Below, piece after piece: positions 37,877 to 45,464 of a stretch of 64,000 nucleotides of DNA. The first letter of the stretch is position 1, and each line of letters opens with the position of its first letter. Source of the stretch: Lacticaseibacillus absianus (GTDB taxonomy: Bacteria; Bacillota; Bacilli; Lactobacillales; Lactobacillaceae). The DNA lies in assembly GCF_013407595.1 (NCBI RefSeq), contig NZ_JABEKX010000001.1:762522-826521 (forward strand). The letters run 5' to 3'. The notes under the pieces are model-generated. The model made no database searches and was not told where the DNA came from. It saw only the letters and a program-made list of their open reading frames with translations. Both the position numbers and the translations under genes were made by a program.

Positions 37877-37915
37877 GGAGCGTGTCGTAGTATGGGGTGA
37901 AAGGGGGGGGGCGGG

Positions 37916-38425
37916 ATGGATGACGACGAGATCGTTGCGCGGCTCAAAGCGCAGGACGAGCGCGCCTTTGACGGATTGATCGATCGCTACGGGGCCTTTA
38001 TCCGGCAGGTCATCTGGCACCAGGTGCGCTCGGAGGCGATGCGGGCGTATACCGAAGACATCGAAAACCGGGTGTACTACAAAGTCTGGGCGAACGCGGC
38101 GCAGTTCGATCCCGCGCGTGGCCAGTTCAAGCAGTGGCTCGGGTCGCTGGTCAAGCACCAGACGATCGACTACGTGCGCGGGTTGAAGGGGACGCTGGCG
38201 ACACTGGACATCGATAATATCGCGCTTGCTGCCCCGGAGCCGGCGGCCGATGTCTCACTGACGCAGTATTTTGCGGTGCTGAGTCCTACCGAAAAGCAGG
38301 TCTTCGAGCTGTTCTTCGCCGATGGCCGAACGCCGGAGGAGATCAGCCAGCAACTCAAGATGCGCGTGGCCGCGGTCTACAAACACTTGTCCCGCGGGCG
38401 CGCCAAGATCAGGAGGTGGTTCTGA
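37916..38425 (+). CDS. ECF-type RNA polymerase sigma factor
   Basis: A 169-residue sigma-70 family protein with regions 2 and 4 only. Region 2 spans about 10-85 (FDGLIDRYGAFIRQVIW; FKQWLGSLVKHQTIDYVRG). Region 4 spans about 118-168 (LSPTEKQVFELFFADGRT; EEISQQLKMRVAAVYKHLSR). It lacks regions 1.1 and 3, which defines the ECF group. A G9 run (37903-37911) replaces a normal ribosome binding site. It is translationally coupled to the next gene, a membrane-anchored PH-like protein, which is a candidate anti-sigma or sensor. Lactobacilli have few ECF factors, and the regulon is unknown. Confidence 0.85.
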   Translation: MDDDEIVARLKAQDERAFDGLIDRYGAFIRQVIWHQVRSEAMRAYTEDIENRVYYKVWANAAQFDPARGQFKQWLGSLVKHQTIDYVRGLKGTLATLDIDNIALAAPEPAADVSLTQYFAVLSPTEKQVFELFFADGRTPEEISQQLKMRVAAVYKHLSRGRAKIRRWF

Positions 38426-39165
38426 TGCCGAGCACAACGAATCCGTTCATCCGCGTCGTCAACGGAATGAATGGGCTACCGCAGCGACCGTTGGCGCAGA
38501 CGCCGATGACGTTTCGGCAGAAACTGTACCGCAAGCGGATGGCGGCGTTAACGGTGACGATGCACCAAGTGCTCGAGCAGGTGGGCGCACTGCTCGAGCC
38601 AGGGGAGACGCTGGTGAATATGCTGCCGATGACTAACGAGGCCAATAGCGCGGCGGCGACGGATGGCCTCATGGGGATGTACGGCGTCAAAACCGAGCAG
38701 GCGCGCGATTACGTGACGACGCAGGCGAGCCTGCGGGGGAACCGGTTGATGGTGTTTACGGACCGGCGGATCATCTTCTTCATCGTGATCGAGTTTCTGG
38801 ATGACTCGCAGGCGTACTACAGCTATCCGTATTCGGCGCTCGACTGGGTGATGCTTCGTGCCGACCCGGCGCCCGGCGCCGCCGGACAGGCGATGATCAA
38901 CCCCTACACGTTAGACTTCGAAACGGCAGACCGGCACGTGTTCACCGAGTTCCTGACGCCCGAGAACGCCCAGATGTTCAAGGAGAACCTCCTGCGGATC
39001 CCGGCGATGGCCAACATCCGGTTGAGTGATCACGTGCACCGGCGGCGGCGCTGGGATCAATTTGCCAGCAACCTGGACTTTCAGCTGGCCTTCGCGTCCA
39101 AGGGCTTCTGGCTCTTGCTCGTGTTCTTCATCCTCGTCGCGATATGGGGCTATCTGGCCCACTAG
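38425..39165 (+). CDS. PH-like (YokE-type) protein with C-terminal membrane anchor, partner of the ECF sigma factor
   Basis: A 246-residue protein: a soluble N-terminal region, a PH-like fold (LVNMLPMTNEANS; RGNRLMVFTDRRIIFFIV; YYSYPYSALDWVML) at about 60-190, and one transmembrane helix at the C terminus (FWLLLVFFILVAIWGYL). The phrase MVFTDRRIIF is typical of bacterial PH domains. ATG 38425 shares its first base with the sigma stop codon, and AGGAGGTGG lies just upstream inside the sigma gene. Tail anchoring with the bulk in the cytoplasm would allow sigma sequestration, but no classic zinc anti-sigma motif is present. Confidence 0.65.
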   Translation: MPSTTNPFIRVVNGMNGLPQRPLAQTPMTFRQKLYRKRMAALTVTMHQVLEQVGALLEPGETLVNMLPMTNEANSAAATDGLMGMYGVKTEQARDYVTTQASLRGNRLMVFTDRRIIFFIVIEFLDDSQAYYSYPYSALDWVMLRADPAPGAAGQAMINPYTLDFETADRHVFTEFLTPENAQMFKENLLRIPAMANIRLSDHVHRRRRWDQFASNLDFQLAFASKGFWLLLVFFILVAIWGYLAH

Positions 39166-39174
39166 TACCACCCA

Positions 39175-39222
39175 AAAAAGCGCTGCGCGCACGCCTTTAA
39201 GGCATGCGCGCAGCGCTTTGTG
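39175..39222. terminator. Bidirectional terminator
   Basis: Near-perfect 19-bp stem (AAAGCGCTGCGCGCACGCC at 39178-39196 and its complement at 39201-39219). On the minus strand it is followed by TTTTTT, so it mainly terminates the AI-2E permease operon. Confidence 0.85.
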
Positions 39223-39225
39223 CGC

Positions 39226-39705
39226 TCACTGGACTTGTTGGATCGTGATCGGGACAGATTCTGGCACGCGCGGTCGTAGCGTCGCCATCAGTGATTGCAG
39301 ATCGGTTTTGAACGTCAGGCGGATGAACCCGCGTGGGCTGCGGCCGAACACGGCGACGACCAGTTCTCGACCGTTGGGCAGGGCCAGCGGAGTGAGCGAG
39401 ATCGCGGTCATTTTTTGGTACGGCAGGACGCGGCGCACCATGCCGACTGAGACGACGGCGGTCTTGGCGAGACCGGAAGTCCCGGACATCACGGTCAGCG
39501 TGATGAAGGCGGCGAAGAATACCACCATCAGGATGCTCGGCGTGCCGGTCGCGAGGAACCAGAAGGCGAACAGCGCGGCCATCACGACCTGGAAGCCGGC
39601 GTAGTTCCCGCGCAGGTCGATCTGGGCCTGCCAGTAGAGGTTATACACGCCTAGTGCGAGCAAGGCGGCATCGAGGGACAGGAGAAAAAGGGTCAATTCA
39701 GTCAC
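39226..39705 (-). CDS. Membrane protein of unknown function
   Basis: A 159-residue protein with three hydrophobic helices in its first 75 residues, then a soluble C-terminal region of about 80 residues (RRVLPYQKMTAISLTPLAL). That region reads like a small PH or DUF-type domain of membrane proteins. GTG 39705 overlaps the stop codon of the upstream permease gene (GTGA), so it is translationally coupled. No confident family name. Confidence 0.7.
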   Translation of the reverse strand: MTELTLFLLSLDAALLALGVYNLYWQAQIDLRGNYAGFQVVMAALFAFWFLATGTPSILMVVFFAAFITLTVMSGTSGLAKTAVVSVGMVRRVLPYQKMTAISLTPLALPNGRELVVAVFGRSPRGFIRLTFKTDLQSLMATLRPRVPESVPITIQQVQ

Positions 39706-40895
39706 GCTTTCTTGTCAGGAGTATCAGATGCAGTGGTCGGCGCCCCTGTCGGCGTCGGGCTGGTCGGGGCGGCTGCTTCGTCATAGAGCCCAGAGACTTG
39801 CTGGTACCACTTGAATAAGCGTACCACAACGATGCGAAGAACGGCAAAGCCTGGGATCCCCAAGATGACCCCGATAAGGCCGAACATATTGCCCGCCGTC
39901 AGCAGCACGACGACGATCGTGATCGGGTGCATCTCCAGCTTGCTCCCCATTACGAACGGGGAGATCAGCTGTGTTTCCAGTAGCCATTCGACGAAGAAGA
40001 CCACGATCACCATAATGAACATCCGCGGGCTGGTGATCAGCCCAGTGATCAGGGCGGGGACCATCGCCAAGGCGGAGCCGAAGTACGGGATCAGGTTGAG
40101 CGGTGCGGCGATCAGGCCAAGCACCAAGGCGAAGCGAAGCCCGATCAGGGAATAGCCGATCATGAAGATGATCCCCACGGCGATCGCCACGGTGATCTGG
40201 CCTTGGACGTAGGAGCCGACCTTCTCATTCATCTCGTGGAGCATCTGCTTGACGCTCTTACGCAGCTTGACCGGGACGACATGCAGGAGCAGCGCCGGGA
40301 ACTTGTCGCCGTCTTTGAGCATGAAGAACAAGATGATCGGCGCGGTCCCGACGGTGACGACGACATTGCCGACCACGCCGACGAGGTTCTGGATCTGGGC
40401 GACCGTCCCAGAGACGATCAGACCTTCCTTGCCGGAGATCGAGGACATGATCTCGTTACCCAGCTGGTTCAGGTCCTTTTGGGCGATCAGGTCCTGGTTG
40501 GCGTTCAGGTCCGTGACCCACTGCGTGAAGCTTGCCCAGGTCTCCGGCCAAGTGTTGATCAGGCTGGTCACCTGACGTTCGATCGGCGGGACCAGCTTGA
40601 GTACGGCGAAGACCAGCAGGCCGAGCACCCCGATGAAGACGAGCGCGATGGCGAGATTGCGGTGCAGGCCGTGGCGCGTCAGCCAGTTAACGATCGGGTT
40701 CAGCAGGTAAAACAGGATCCCGGCGAACACGAACGGCGGTGCGACGATGCCGAGGAAGTTACCGACCGGCTGGAAGACCCAAGCGATCTTGGTGAAGACC
40801 CAGATGATCACCAGCGCCAGTAGAACGTTGAACGCAGCAATCGCGAACTTGTTGTTCAAGAAGTGGCGGTAGAACCATGAGTTTTTGTTATTCAT
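39702..40895 (-). CDS. AI-2E family transporter (PerM-like permease)
   Basis: A 397-residue polytopic protein of the AI-2E/PerM family, with paired N-terminal helices and the characteristic C-terminal block ALVLGLIAAPLNLIPYFG followed by GPxL-like helices (MGSKLEMHPITIVVVLL). The tail is Pro/Thr/Ala-rich. Members include a proposed AI-2 exporter and Na+/H+ antiporters, so the substrate is not assigned. ATG 40895 follows AGGAGG. It is the first gene of a two-gene minus operon. Confidence 0.88.
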   Translation of the reverse strand: MNNKNSWFYRHFLNNKFAIAAFNVLLALVIIWVFTKIAWVFQPVGNFLGIVAPPFVFAGILFYLLNPIVNWLTRHGLHRNLAIALVFIGVLGLLVFAVLKLVPPIERQVTSLINTWPETWASFTQWVTDLNANQDLIAQKDLNQLGNEIMSSISGKEGLIVSGTVAQIQNLVGVVGNVVVTVGTAPIILFFMLKDGDKFPALLLHVVPVKLRKSVKQMLHEMNEKVGSYVQGQITVAIAVGIIFMIGYSLIGLRFALVLGLIAAPLNLIPYFGSALAMVPALITGLITSPRMFIMVIVVFFVEWLLETQLISPFVMGSKLEMHPITIVVVLLTAGNMFGLIGVILGIPGFAVLRIVVVRLFKWYQQVSGLYDEAAAPTSPTPTGAPTTASDTPDKKA

Positions 40896-41033
40896 AGGAA
40901 GCCTCCTGGTTGTTCTCCCTTCAATGATACCCAAAAGAACGGGGGAAAGCGAATCCGGCGCAGGACCGATTTGTGTCGCCGACAGGGCGTGGTTTGTATC
41001 GACCTATCACCAAACGCCGGCGTCACGGCATTG

Positions 41034-41088
41034 TTTGTAAATTCAATGTAAAAAAGGCTTTTACAAAGAGATGGTTTTCGCGTATACT
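41034..41088 (+). promoter_or_regulatory. Promoter with TGTAAA repeats ahead of the small membrane protein
   Basis: -35 TTTACA (41060-41065), 17-bp spacer, -10 TATACT (41083-41088). Upstream are TGTAAA at 41036 and 41047 (11-bp spacing) and an inverted pair TTTGTAA (41034-41040) / TTACAAA (41061-41067) that covers the -35. Confidence 0.6.
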
Positions 41089-41122
41089 GACTTCAAGAAA
41101 TCACGTGTAGGAGGCGAAGAAC

Positions 41123-41308
41123 ATGATGATCCTCAAATGGGGCTTGCGCGCGCTGATCGTCGCAACGGTCGGCCTGCTGCTGGTCGACACGTTCGTCGGC
41201 ATCGGGCTGATGGCGGTCGATATCTTGGTCGGCGTCTTCTACGAGATGAAGCGCTCCGCCTGCGACCGTCGGCAGATGAAACACATCCCGGTGATCCACC
41301 GCGTCTGA
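41123..41308 (+). CDS. 61-residue membrane peptide, function unknown
   Basis: One or two hydrophobic helices (about 8-38) followed by a basic tail with a single Cys (MKRSACDRRQMKHIP). An AGGAGGCG ribosome binding site and a good promoter support that it is expressed. A 19-bp palindrome follows. No family was recognised. Confidence 0.6.
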   Translation: MMILKWGLRALIVATVGLLLVDTFVGIGLMAVDILVGVFYEMKRSACDRRQMKHIPVIHRV

Positions 41309-41366
41309 TGCGCAGGCCCATCGCTGAAGGCGTTGCGACCGTCGCGAGTCTAGCCCAGCGTATACG

Positions 41367-41415
41367 CATGTCCCCCGACCAAACCGGCGCAGTTCAGGTT
41401 TGGTCGGGGGACATG
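41367..41415 (+). terminator. Perfect 19-bp palindrome downstream of the small membrane gene
   Basis: CATGTCCCCCGACCAAACC (41367-41385) and its exact complement (41397-41415), 11-nt loop, then TTTAT. Probably a terminator, although the T-run is short. Confidence 0.65.
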
Positions 41416-41514
41416 TTTATCTTGCGTGCTTGGCGCGGTCGACCCGGTGCCGCTTGCTTGAATGTCATTAGGCCCAACTGGGCGATTTTTGTCGGCAGAC
41501 TTCTCGTGAAAAAG

Positions 41515-41543
41515 TTGCAAACAAACGTTCTCTTTGGTATGCT
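41515..41543 (+). promoter_or_regulatory. lexA promoter with SOS box between -35 and -10
   Basis: TTGCAA (41515-41520), 17-bp spacer, TATGCT (41538-41543). AAACAAACGTTC at 41519-41530 matches GAAC-N4-GTTC with one mismatch and lies between the hexamers, so LexA binding would block its own promoter. Confidence 0.75.
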
Positions 41544-41576
41544 AGGGACAGAAAAAATTGAAATGGCGGTGATTCC

Positions 41577-42203
41577 ATGCCTTCCCAAGCCAGTCAGAAG
41601 CGGTGGAAGCAGATCTTGACCACGATCCATGAATCGATCGATACACGCGGCTACCCACCGACCGTGCGTGAGATCGGCAAGGCGGTGGGGCTCAGCTCCT
41701 CAAGCACCGTTGCGGCCTACCTCGACCGCCTATTAGACGCGGGGTTGATCGCTAAAGATCCGTCCAAGCCGCGGACCCTTGAGATCACGAAGGCCGGGCG
41801 TGACTTCATTGGCGTCGGTGAAGCTGGGATCCCGATCGTTGGGACCGTTGCGGCCGGGGTGCCGATCACGGCGATCGAGAACATTGAAGACTATTTCCCG
41901 ATCCCCGATGAGCTGGCCTACGATGCCGATGACCTGTTCATGCTGCGCGTGCAAGGGAATTCCATGATCAAGATGGGGATCTTGAATGGAGACCAGATCA
42001 TCGTCAAGCAGCAGGAAACGGCTGAGAACGGGCAGATCGTCGTCGCGATGACCGAAGACGGTGAAGCAACGGTCAAGCGCTTCTTCAAGGAGCGCGACGG
42101 CGTGCGTCTGCACCCTGAAAATGACGAGATGGCGGATATGTACTTTGACTCTGTTGTGATCTTAGGGGTCGTGCTGAGCCTGTATCGTCCAGTCTTAGTC
42201 TGA
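41577..42203 (+). CDS. lexA: SOS repressor LexA
   Basis: Self-cleaving repressor of 208 residues. The N-terminal winged helix has GYPPTVREIGKAVGLSSSS. The cleavage site is Ala93-Gly94 (VAAGVPI). The catalytic dyad is Ser129 (QGNSM) and Lys167 (EATVKRF). All are intact. It carries a one-mismatch SOS box in its own promoter, and a perfect SOS box lies before recA. ATG 41577 is the only reasonable start. Confidence 0.96.
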   Translation: MPSQASQKRWKQILTTIHESIDTRGYPPTVREIGKAVGLSSSSTVAAYLDRLLDAGLIAKDPSKPRTLEITKAGRDFIGVGEAGIPIVGTVAAGVPITAIENIEDYFPIPDELAYDADDLFMLRVQGNSMIKMGILNGDQIIVKQQETAENGQIVVAMTEDGEATVKRFFKERDGVRLHPENDEMADMYFDSVVILGVVLSLYRPVLV

Positions 42204-42210
42204 GTCACTG

Positions 42211-42244
42211 ACCGGGCCACATCGTTGTGATGTGGCCCGGTTTA
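42211..42244 (+). terminator. Terminator after lexA
   Basis: Perfect 13-bp stem ACCGGGCCACATC/GATGTGGCCCGGT, 5-nt loop, then TTAG. Confidence 0.8.
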
Positions 42245-42273
42245 GTCTTTTGGATGTGATCGGAGGTGCTGAG

Positions 42274-42729
42274 ATGAATTACGTCGACTCGATCCGCCAG
42301 CTGGTCGGGCATACGCCGCTGATCCTGGCTGGTAGCTGTGGCGTCTTGGTCGATCCGACCGGCCGCCTGCTGTTGCAACACCGGAATGAACCAGAAGCGC
42401 GCTGGGGCTTGCTCGGGGGCTTGATGGAGCTCGGTGAATCGACCGCGCAGACCCTGATCCGTGAGGTGCACGAAGAAAGTGGGCTCCGGTTGGACCCGGC
42501 AGCGTTGACGTTGCTCGGGGTCTACTCTGGCATGGGGCCGCGCACGGCCCCGAACGGGGACGTGTTTTACAGCGTGATCACCGCCTACATCGTGCGGAAC
42601 GTGACCGCACAGCCGGTGGTCGCCGATGCAGAGACCCTGGCCTTCGCTTGGTTCGCCCCGGCCGACCTACCGCGTCCGCTGGCCGATGCTCACCGCTTAG
42701 TGTTGGCGGATTACTTGAAGCAGTTGTAA
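42274..42729 (+). CDS. NUDIX hydrolase
   Basis: A 151-residue nucleotide-diphosphate hydrolase. The NUDIX box G-x5-E-x7-REVxEExG is complete at about 49-71 (GLMELGES, then REVHEESG). It may clean up oxidised or modified nucleotides; the substrate cannot be told. The ATG at 42274 follows CGGAGGTG. It is a single gene, with the lexA terminator upstream and the palindromic repeat element downstream. Confidence 0.88.
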   Translation: MNYVDSIRQLVGHTPLILAGSCGVLVDPTGRLLLQHRNEPEARWGLLGGLMELGESTAQTLIREVHEESGLRLDPAALTLLGVYSGMGPRTAPNGDVFYSVITAYIVRNVTAQPVVADAETLAFAWFAPADLPRPLADAHRLVLADYLKQL

Positions 42730-42734
42730 GACGA

Positions 42735-42948
42735 GGGGGTTGTGACATAACCCCTGGTGGCACGACTATTCCAGAACGTTACGTGCCATAACGCAACGCC
42801 CTTTCTAACGCATGTCTGCCTGTAACTCACTGCGTTCGAACGGGCAGCGCAAGCCGTATAAGAGAGACCCCCTGCAAAACCTAAGTTCGGGTTTTGCAGG
42901 GGGTCTCTCTTATACTCTGGGCTAAAACCGCGTTATGGCACAGCCCCC
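42735..42948. repeat. Intergenic palindromic repeat element with 17-bp terminal inverted repeats
   Basis: Ends are GGGGGTTGTGACATAAC (42735-42751) and, inverted, GTTATGGCACAGCCCCC (42932-42948), identical at 15 of 17 positions. Inside are TGGCACG/CGTGCCA, CTGCC/GGCAG around GTTCGAAC, and a perfect 26-bp palindrome at 42856-42915. No open reading frame is present, so it resembles a MITE or BOX-type repeat. A related segment begins near 63862. Confidence 0.65.
42856..42915. repeat. Perfect 26-bp palindrome inside the repeat element
   Basis: Arms at 42856-42881 and 42890-42915, both carrying the AGAGAGACCCCCTGCAAAAC sequence or its complement, with an 8-nt loop. It could also act as a bidirectional terminator between the NUDIX and lipoprotein genes. 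Confidence 0.8.
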
Positions 42949-42954
42949 TGCTTG

Positions 42955-43443
42955 TCACTGGATGGTGCGACGGTCGTCGTTGCGCACGCGCTTGAAAGTC
43001 GGGCCGTCGGGGAGCTGGCGGATCTTGGTCGCGCTGAGCTTCTCGAACTGAAGGGTACTGCCGGCCGCATTGGGCTGAGCAGTGCCGCTCAAGGTGTAGG
43101 TGGACCCGCTGGTGGTCAGCGTGGCATTGAAGATCCCCTCGGCGGCAGAGGTGAAGTCGGCACCGGGTTCTCGGCGCTGGATGTCAAAGATGTAGCCGGT
43201 AGTGTCCGCGGAGAACTGGAGCACCTCGTTATGGTCAGCCTGGTTGACGAAGTAGTGGCCGACCAGGTCGTCGACTGCCGCCGTCGTATTCGGGGCGTGC
43301 GGTGCACGTGACTGGCGACTGACGTGCGTCGTGGTGCTTGAGGGACTGACGTGATGTGCCGTGGGGGTCTGACGCATGGCAGGGGCCAGTGCGTGGCAGC
43401 CACTCAACAGCAGGATGGTCAGGAGCAGGAGACTTTTTTTCAT
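42955..43443 (-). CDS. Predicted lipoprotein, function unknown
   Basis: A 162-residue secreted lipoprotein: MKKSLLLLTILLLSGC is a signal peptide ending in a lipobox with Cys16. A Ser/Thr/His/Pro-rich linker (about 25-55) leads to a compact C-terminal domain. The DLVGHYFVN and YIFDIQRREPG segments suggest a small beta domain. No family was recognised. It starts 4 bp after the AEC permease gene and is the last gene of a four-gene operon. Confidence 0.75.
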   Translation of the reverse strand: MKKSLLLLTILLLSGCHALAPAMRQTPTAHHVSPSSTTTHVSRQSRAPHAPNTTAAVDDLVGHYFVNQADHNEVLQFSADTTGYIFDIQRREPGADFTSAAEGIFNATLTTSGSTYTLSGTAQPNAAGSTLQFEKLSATKIRQLPDGPTFKRVRNDDRRTIQ

Positions 43444-43447
43444 GGGT

Positions 43448-44395
43448 TCACCCGAGGTGTTGAACGGCGACCATCAGCAGCGGGATGACGAGCGTCGCCA
43501 TCAGGGTGGTTGCGGTGACAGTGATCGCGGCGTTGGCGGCATCGGCGCCGTAGAGTTTCGCCACGACCGGTGCGTTGGTCATCACCGGCATCGCGGACTG
43601 GAGAATGAAGACCTGCTTCATCATCACCGGAACCGGTGCGGCGGCGACTAAGGCCGTCATGATCAGCGGTGCAGCGATGAAGCGCCCGGCGCAGACTCCG
43701 AGGAGCTCGCGGTCGATGCGAATGTTGGTCAAGCCGGCCTGGTGCATCGCGATGCCGATGAAAAACATCGAGCCGGGAATGGTCAGATCGCCGATGTAGG
43801 TGAGGTCTGCGAGGACGAAAGCCGGCAGGCGCACGGGTAGTAAGACGAGCACGACGCCGACGATGAATCCGAGCAGCGGCGGCGAGAAGACTTTGCCAAG
43901 CGCTGCTCGCCACTGAAACCGAGCGGGGTGTGGGCCGTCGCCTTGGATTAGGTAAACGCCTAACGTCCAGAAGATCGTCGTGTTGGCCATGTAGTAGACC
44001 AGCACGTACGGCAAGCTCCTGGCGCCGAACAGCGCCATATTGACCGGCAGGCCGATGAAGACTGTGTTGGAGTTGAAAAACATCGACTCGAACAGACCAC
44101 GGTGGGCGGCCTGCACGCGCAACAGCCGTGCAACCCCGATCGACAAGCCGAACAGAAGCGCCATGGAGAGTAGCGGGAAGCGCAGGTCGGGCAGCAGTTG
44201 CCGCAGTTCGTGAGCGGTGAACTTCGTGCTGATCGTCACCACCATATACGCCGGCAGGGCGACTTGCGTGACGACTTTCGCGATGATCTGACTGGTGCGA
44301 TCGGTGAACCACCCGATCGCGGTCAGCCAGTAGCCGAGCGCGACGAGCAGTAGGATCTCAGCCACGCCGGCGAGACTGGAAAATAAAACAGTCAA
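43448..44395 (-). CDS. AEC-family permease (auxin efflux carrier superfamily)
   Basis: A 315-residue transporter of about ten helices with the family pattern FNSNTVFIGLPVNMALFG in the first repeat and LQSAMPVMTNAPVVAKLYG in the second. AEC members in lactic acid bacteria include malate permeases (MleP), and mleS lies about 4 kb away, but the two are not in one operon. The malate role is only a suggestion. The start is TTG at 44395, with AAAGGAG 8 nt upstream. Confidence 0.82.
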   Translation of the reverse strand: MTVLFSSLAGVAEILLLVALGYWLTAIGWFTDRTSQIIAKVVTQVALPAYMVVTISTKFTAHELRQLLPDLRFPLLSMALLFGLSIGVARLLRVQAAHRGLFESMFFNSNTVFIGLPVNMALFGARSLPYVLVYYMANTTIFWTLGVYLIQGDGPHPARFQWRAALGKVFSPPLLGFIVGVVLVLLPVRLPAFVLADLTYIGDLTIPGSMFFIGIAMHQAGLTNIRIDRELLGVCAGRFIAAPLIMTALVAAAPVPVMMKQVFILQSAMPVMTNAPVVAKLYGADAANAAITVTATTLMATLVIPLLMVAVQHLG

Positions 44396-44422
44396 GACAA
44401 TGCTCCTTTGGCCGGAATCCGC

Positions 44423-44983
44423 TCAGTTGACGTGGATCCCGGCCAGTGTAATCAGGGTCTGGATCAAGATATCCGTGGGGGCGATCGGCCAAGTCGCGGT
44501 CGGTACAGCCATCGCTGGGGCGGCTAAGGTGATGGTAGCGCCGCGATATTGCGCGAGGAAGCGGTCGTAGTAACCGCCGCCAAACCCTAGGCGCGCGTGC
44601 GTGTCCAGGGCGTACGCGATGCCAGGCACGATCACCAAGTCGACTTGCTGATCGACGGCCGCCGCATCGTAAGCGGGCTCCGGGATCCCGTATGGGCTGG
44701 TGATGCGCGCCGCTGGCCCGGGGTCGGGTAAGAAGGCCATCTGGCGGTGCGGCATCGTTTTGGGCAGATAGACGCGCTTGCCCGCGGCCACCGCGGCGGC
44801 GATCACCGGGGCGGTCGGCACCTCGATCGGACTGCTGACTGTGGTGGCGATGGTCGCCGCGGTCTGCCACTGAGGGGTGGTCATCAACCACTCGAGCAGG
44901 CGTGGTCCAGCTGCTTGCGTCTCGGCTTGCGCAGCCTTGAGGCGGGCCAGTTGCGCTTGGCGGATCGTCGGTTTGGCCATCAT
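44423..44983 (-). CDS. 5-formyltetrahydrofolate cyclo-ligase
   Basis: Converts 5-formyl-THF to 5,10-methenyl-THF using ATP, 186 residues. The hallmark GFGGGYYDRFL lies near residue 133. The N-terminal basic segment (TIRQAQLARLK) and PGIAYALD are also family-typical. The start overlaps the stop codon of the upstream DUF488 gene (ATGATGG), so translation is coupled. It is commonly found beside membrane or rhomboid genes in lactobacilli. Confidence 0.92.
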   Translation of the reverse strand: MMAKPTIRQAQLARLKAAQAETQAAGPRLLEWLMTTPQWQTAATIATTVSSPIEVPTAPVIAAAVAAGKRVYLPKTMPHRQMAFLPDPGPAARITSPYGIPEPAYDAAAVDQQVDLVIVPGIAYALDTHARLGFGGGYYDRFLAQYRGATITLAAPAMAVPTATWPIAPTDILIQTLITLAGIHVN

Positions 44984-45339
44984 GCCCCCAACTTCTGGCG
45001 CAGGTAAGCCGCCAACACGGTCGCGTTATTCGTCGTCTCGTCCTTGGCCCCGAACAACAGGAGCACGCGCGCGGCGTCGAGTGCCTCGAGGTGGGTGATG
45101 AAGGCCGGGGTGGCCGGGTTGGCGTCGAGTTCTTGGGTGTAGCGCTGGGTGAACTCAGCAGCCTTGGCCTCATCGTGGCCGAACCACTTGCGGAGCTCAG
45201 TTGATGGGGCGATGTCTTTGGCCCACTCGTCTAGGGCCGCATTGACCTTACTGATGCCGCGGGGCCAGACGCGATCGACAAGCAGTCGATACCCCGTGGG
45301 TTGTGTGTGTGCGTAGATCCGGACAGGAATGAACTCCAT
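44980..45339 (-). CDS. DUF488 family protein
   Basis: A 119-residue soluble protein with the DUF488 pattern GYRLLVDRVWPRGISK, LRKWFGHD and LLLFGAKDETTNNATVL. The biochemical function of the family is unknown. ATG 45339 follows AGGAGGTG; an earlier in-frame start at 45348 lacks a ribosome binding site. It is the first gene of the minus operon that continues with the cyclo-ligase. Confidence 0.88.
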   Translation of the reverse strand: MEFIPVRIYAHTQPTGYRLLVDRVWPRGISKVNAALDEWAKDIAPSTELRKWFGHDEAKAAEFTQRYTQELDANPATPAFITHLEALDAARVLLLFGAKDETTNNATVLAAYLRQKLGA

Positions 45340-45464
45340 ACGAAACACCTCCTGCCTCGATTAAAGCAGTGTGGTCACGCGGCGTCAAGTCGACGTCAGA
45401 TGACGGCGCTTTCGTGGACGCACGCAGGCGCAGTTGGCTACAATCGAGGAAGGAGGTGATGTCG

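Noticed and set aside
42800-42860. tRNA gene suggested by GTTCGAAC in the repeat element
   Set aside because: No acceptor stem or anticodon arm can be built; the string is a palindrome inside the repeat.
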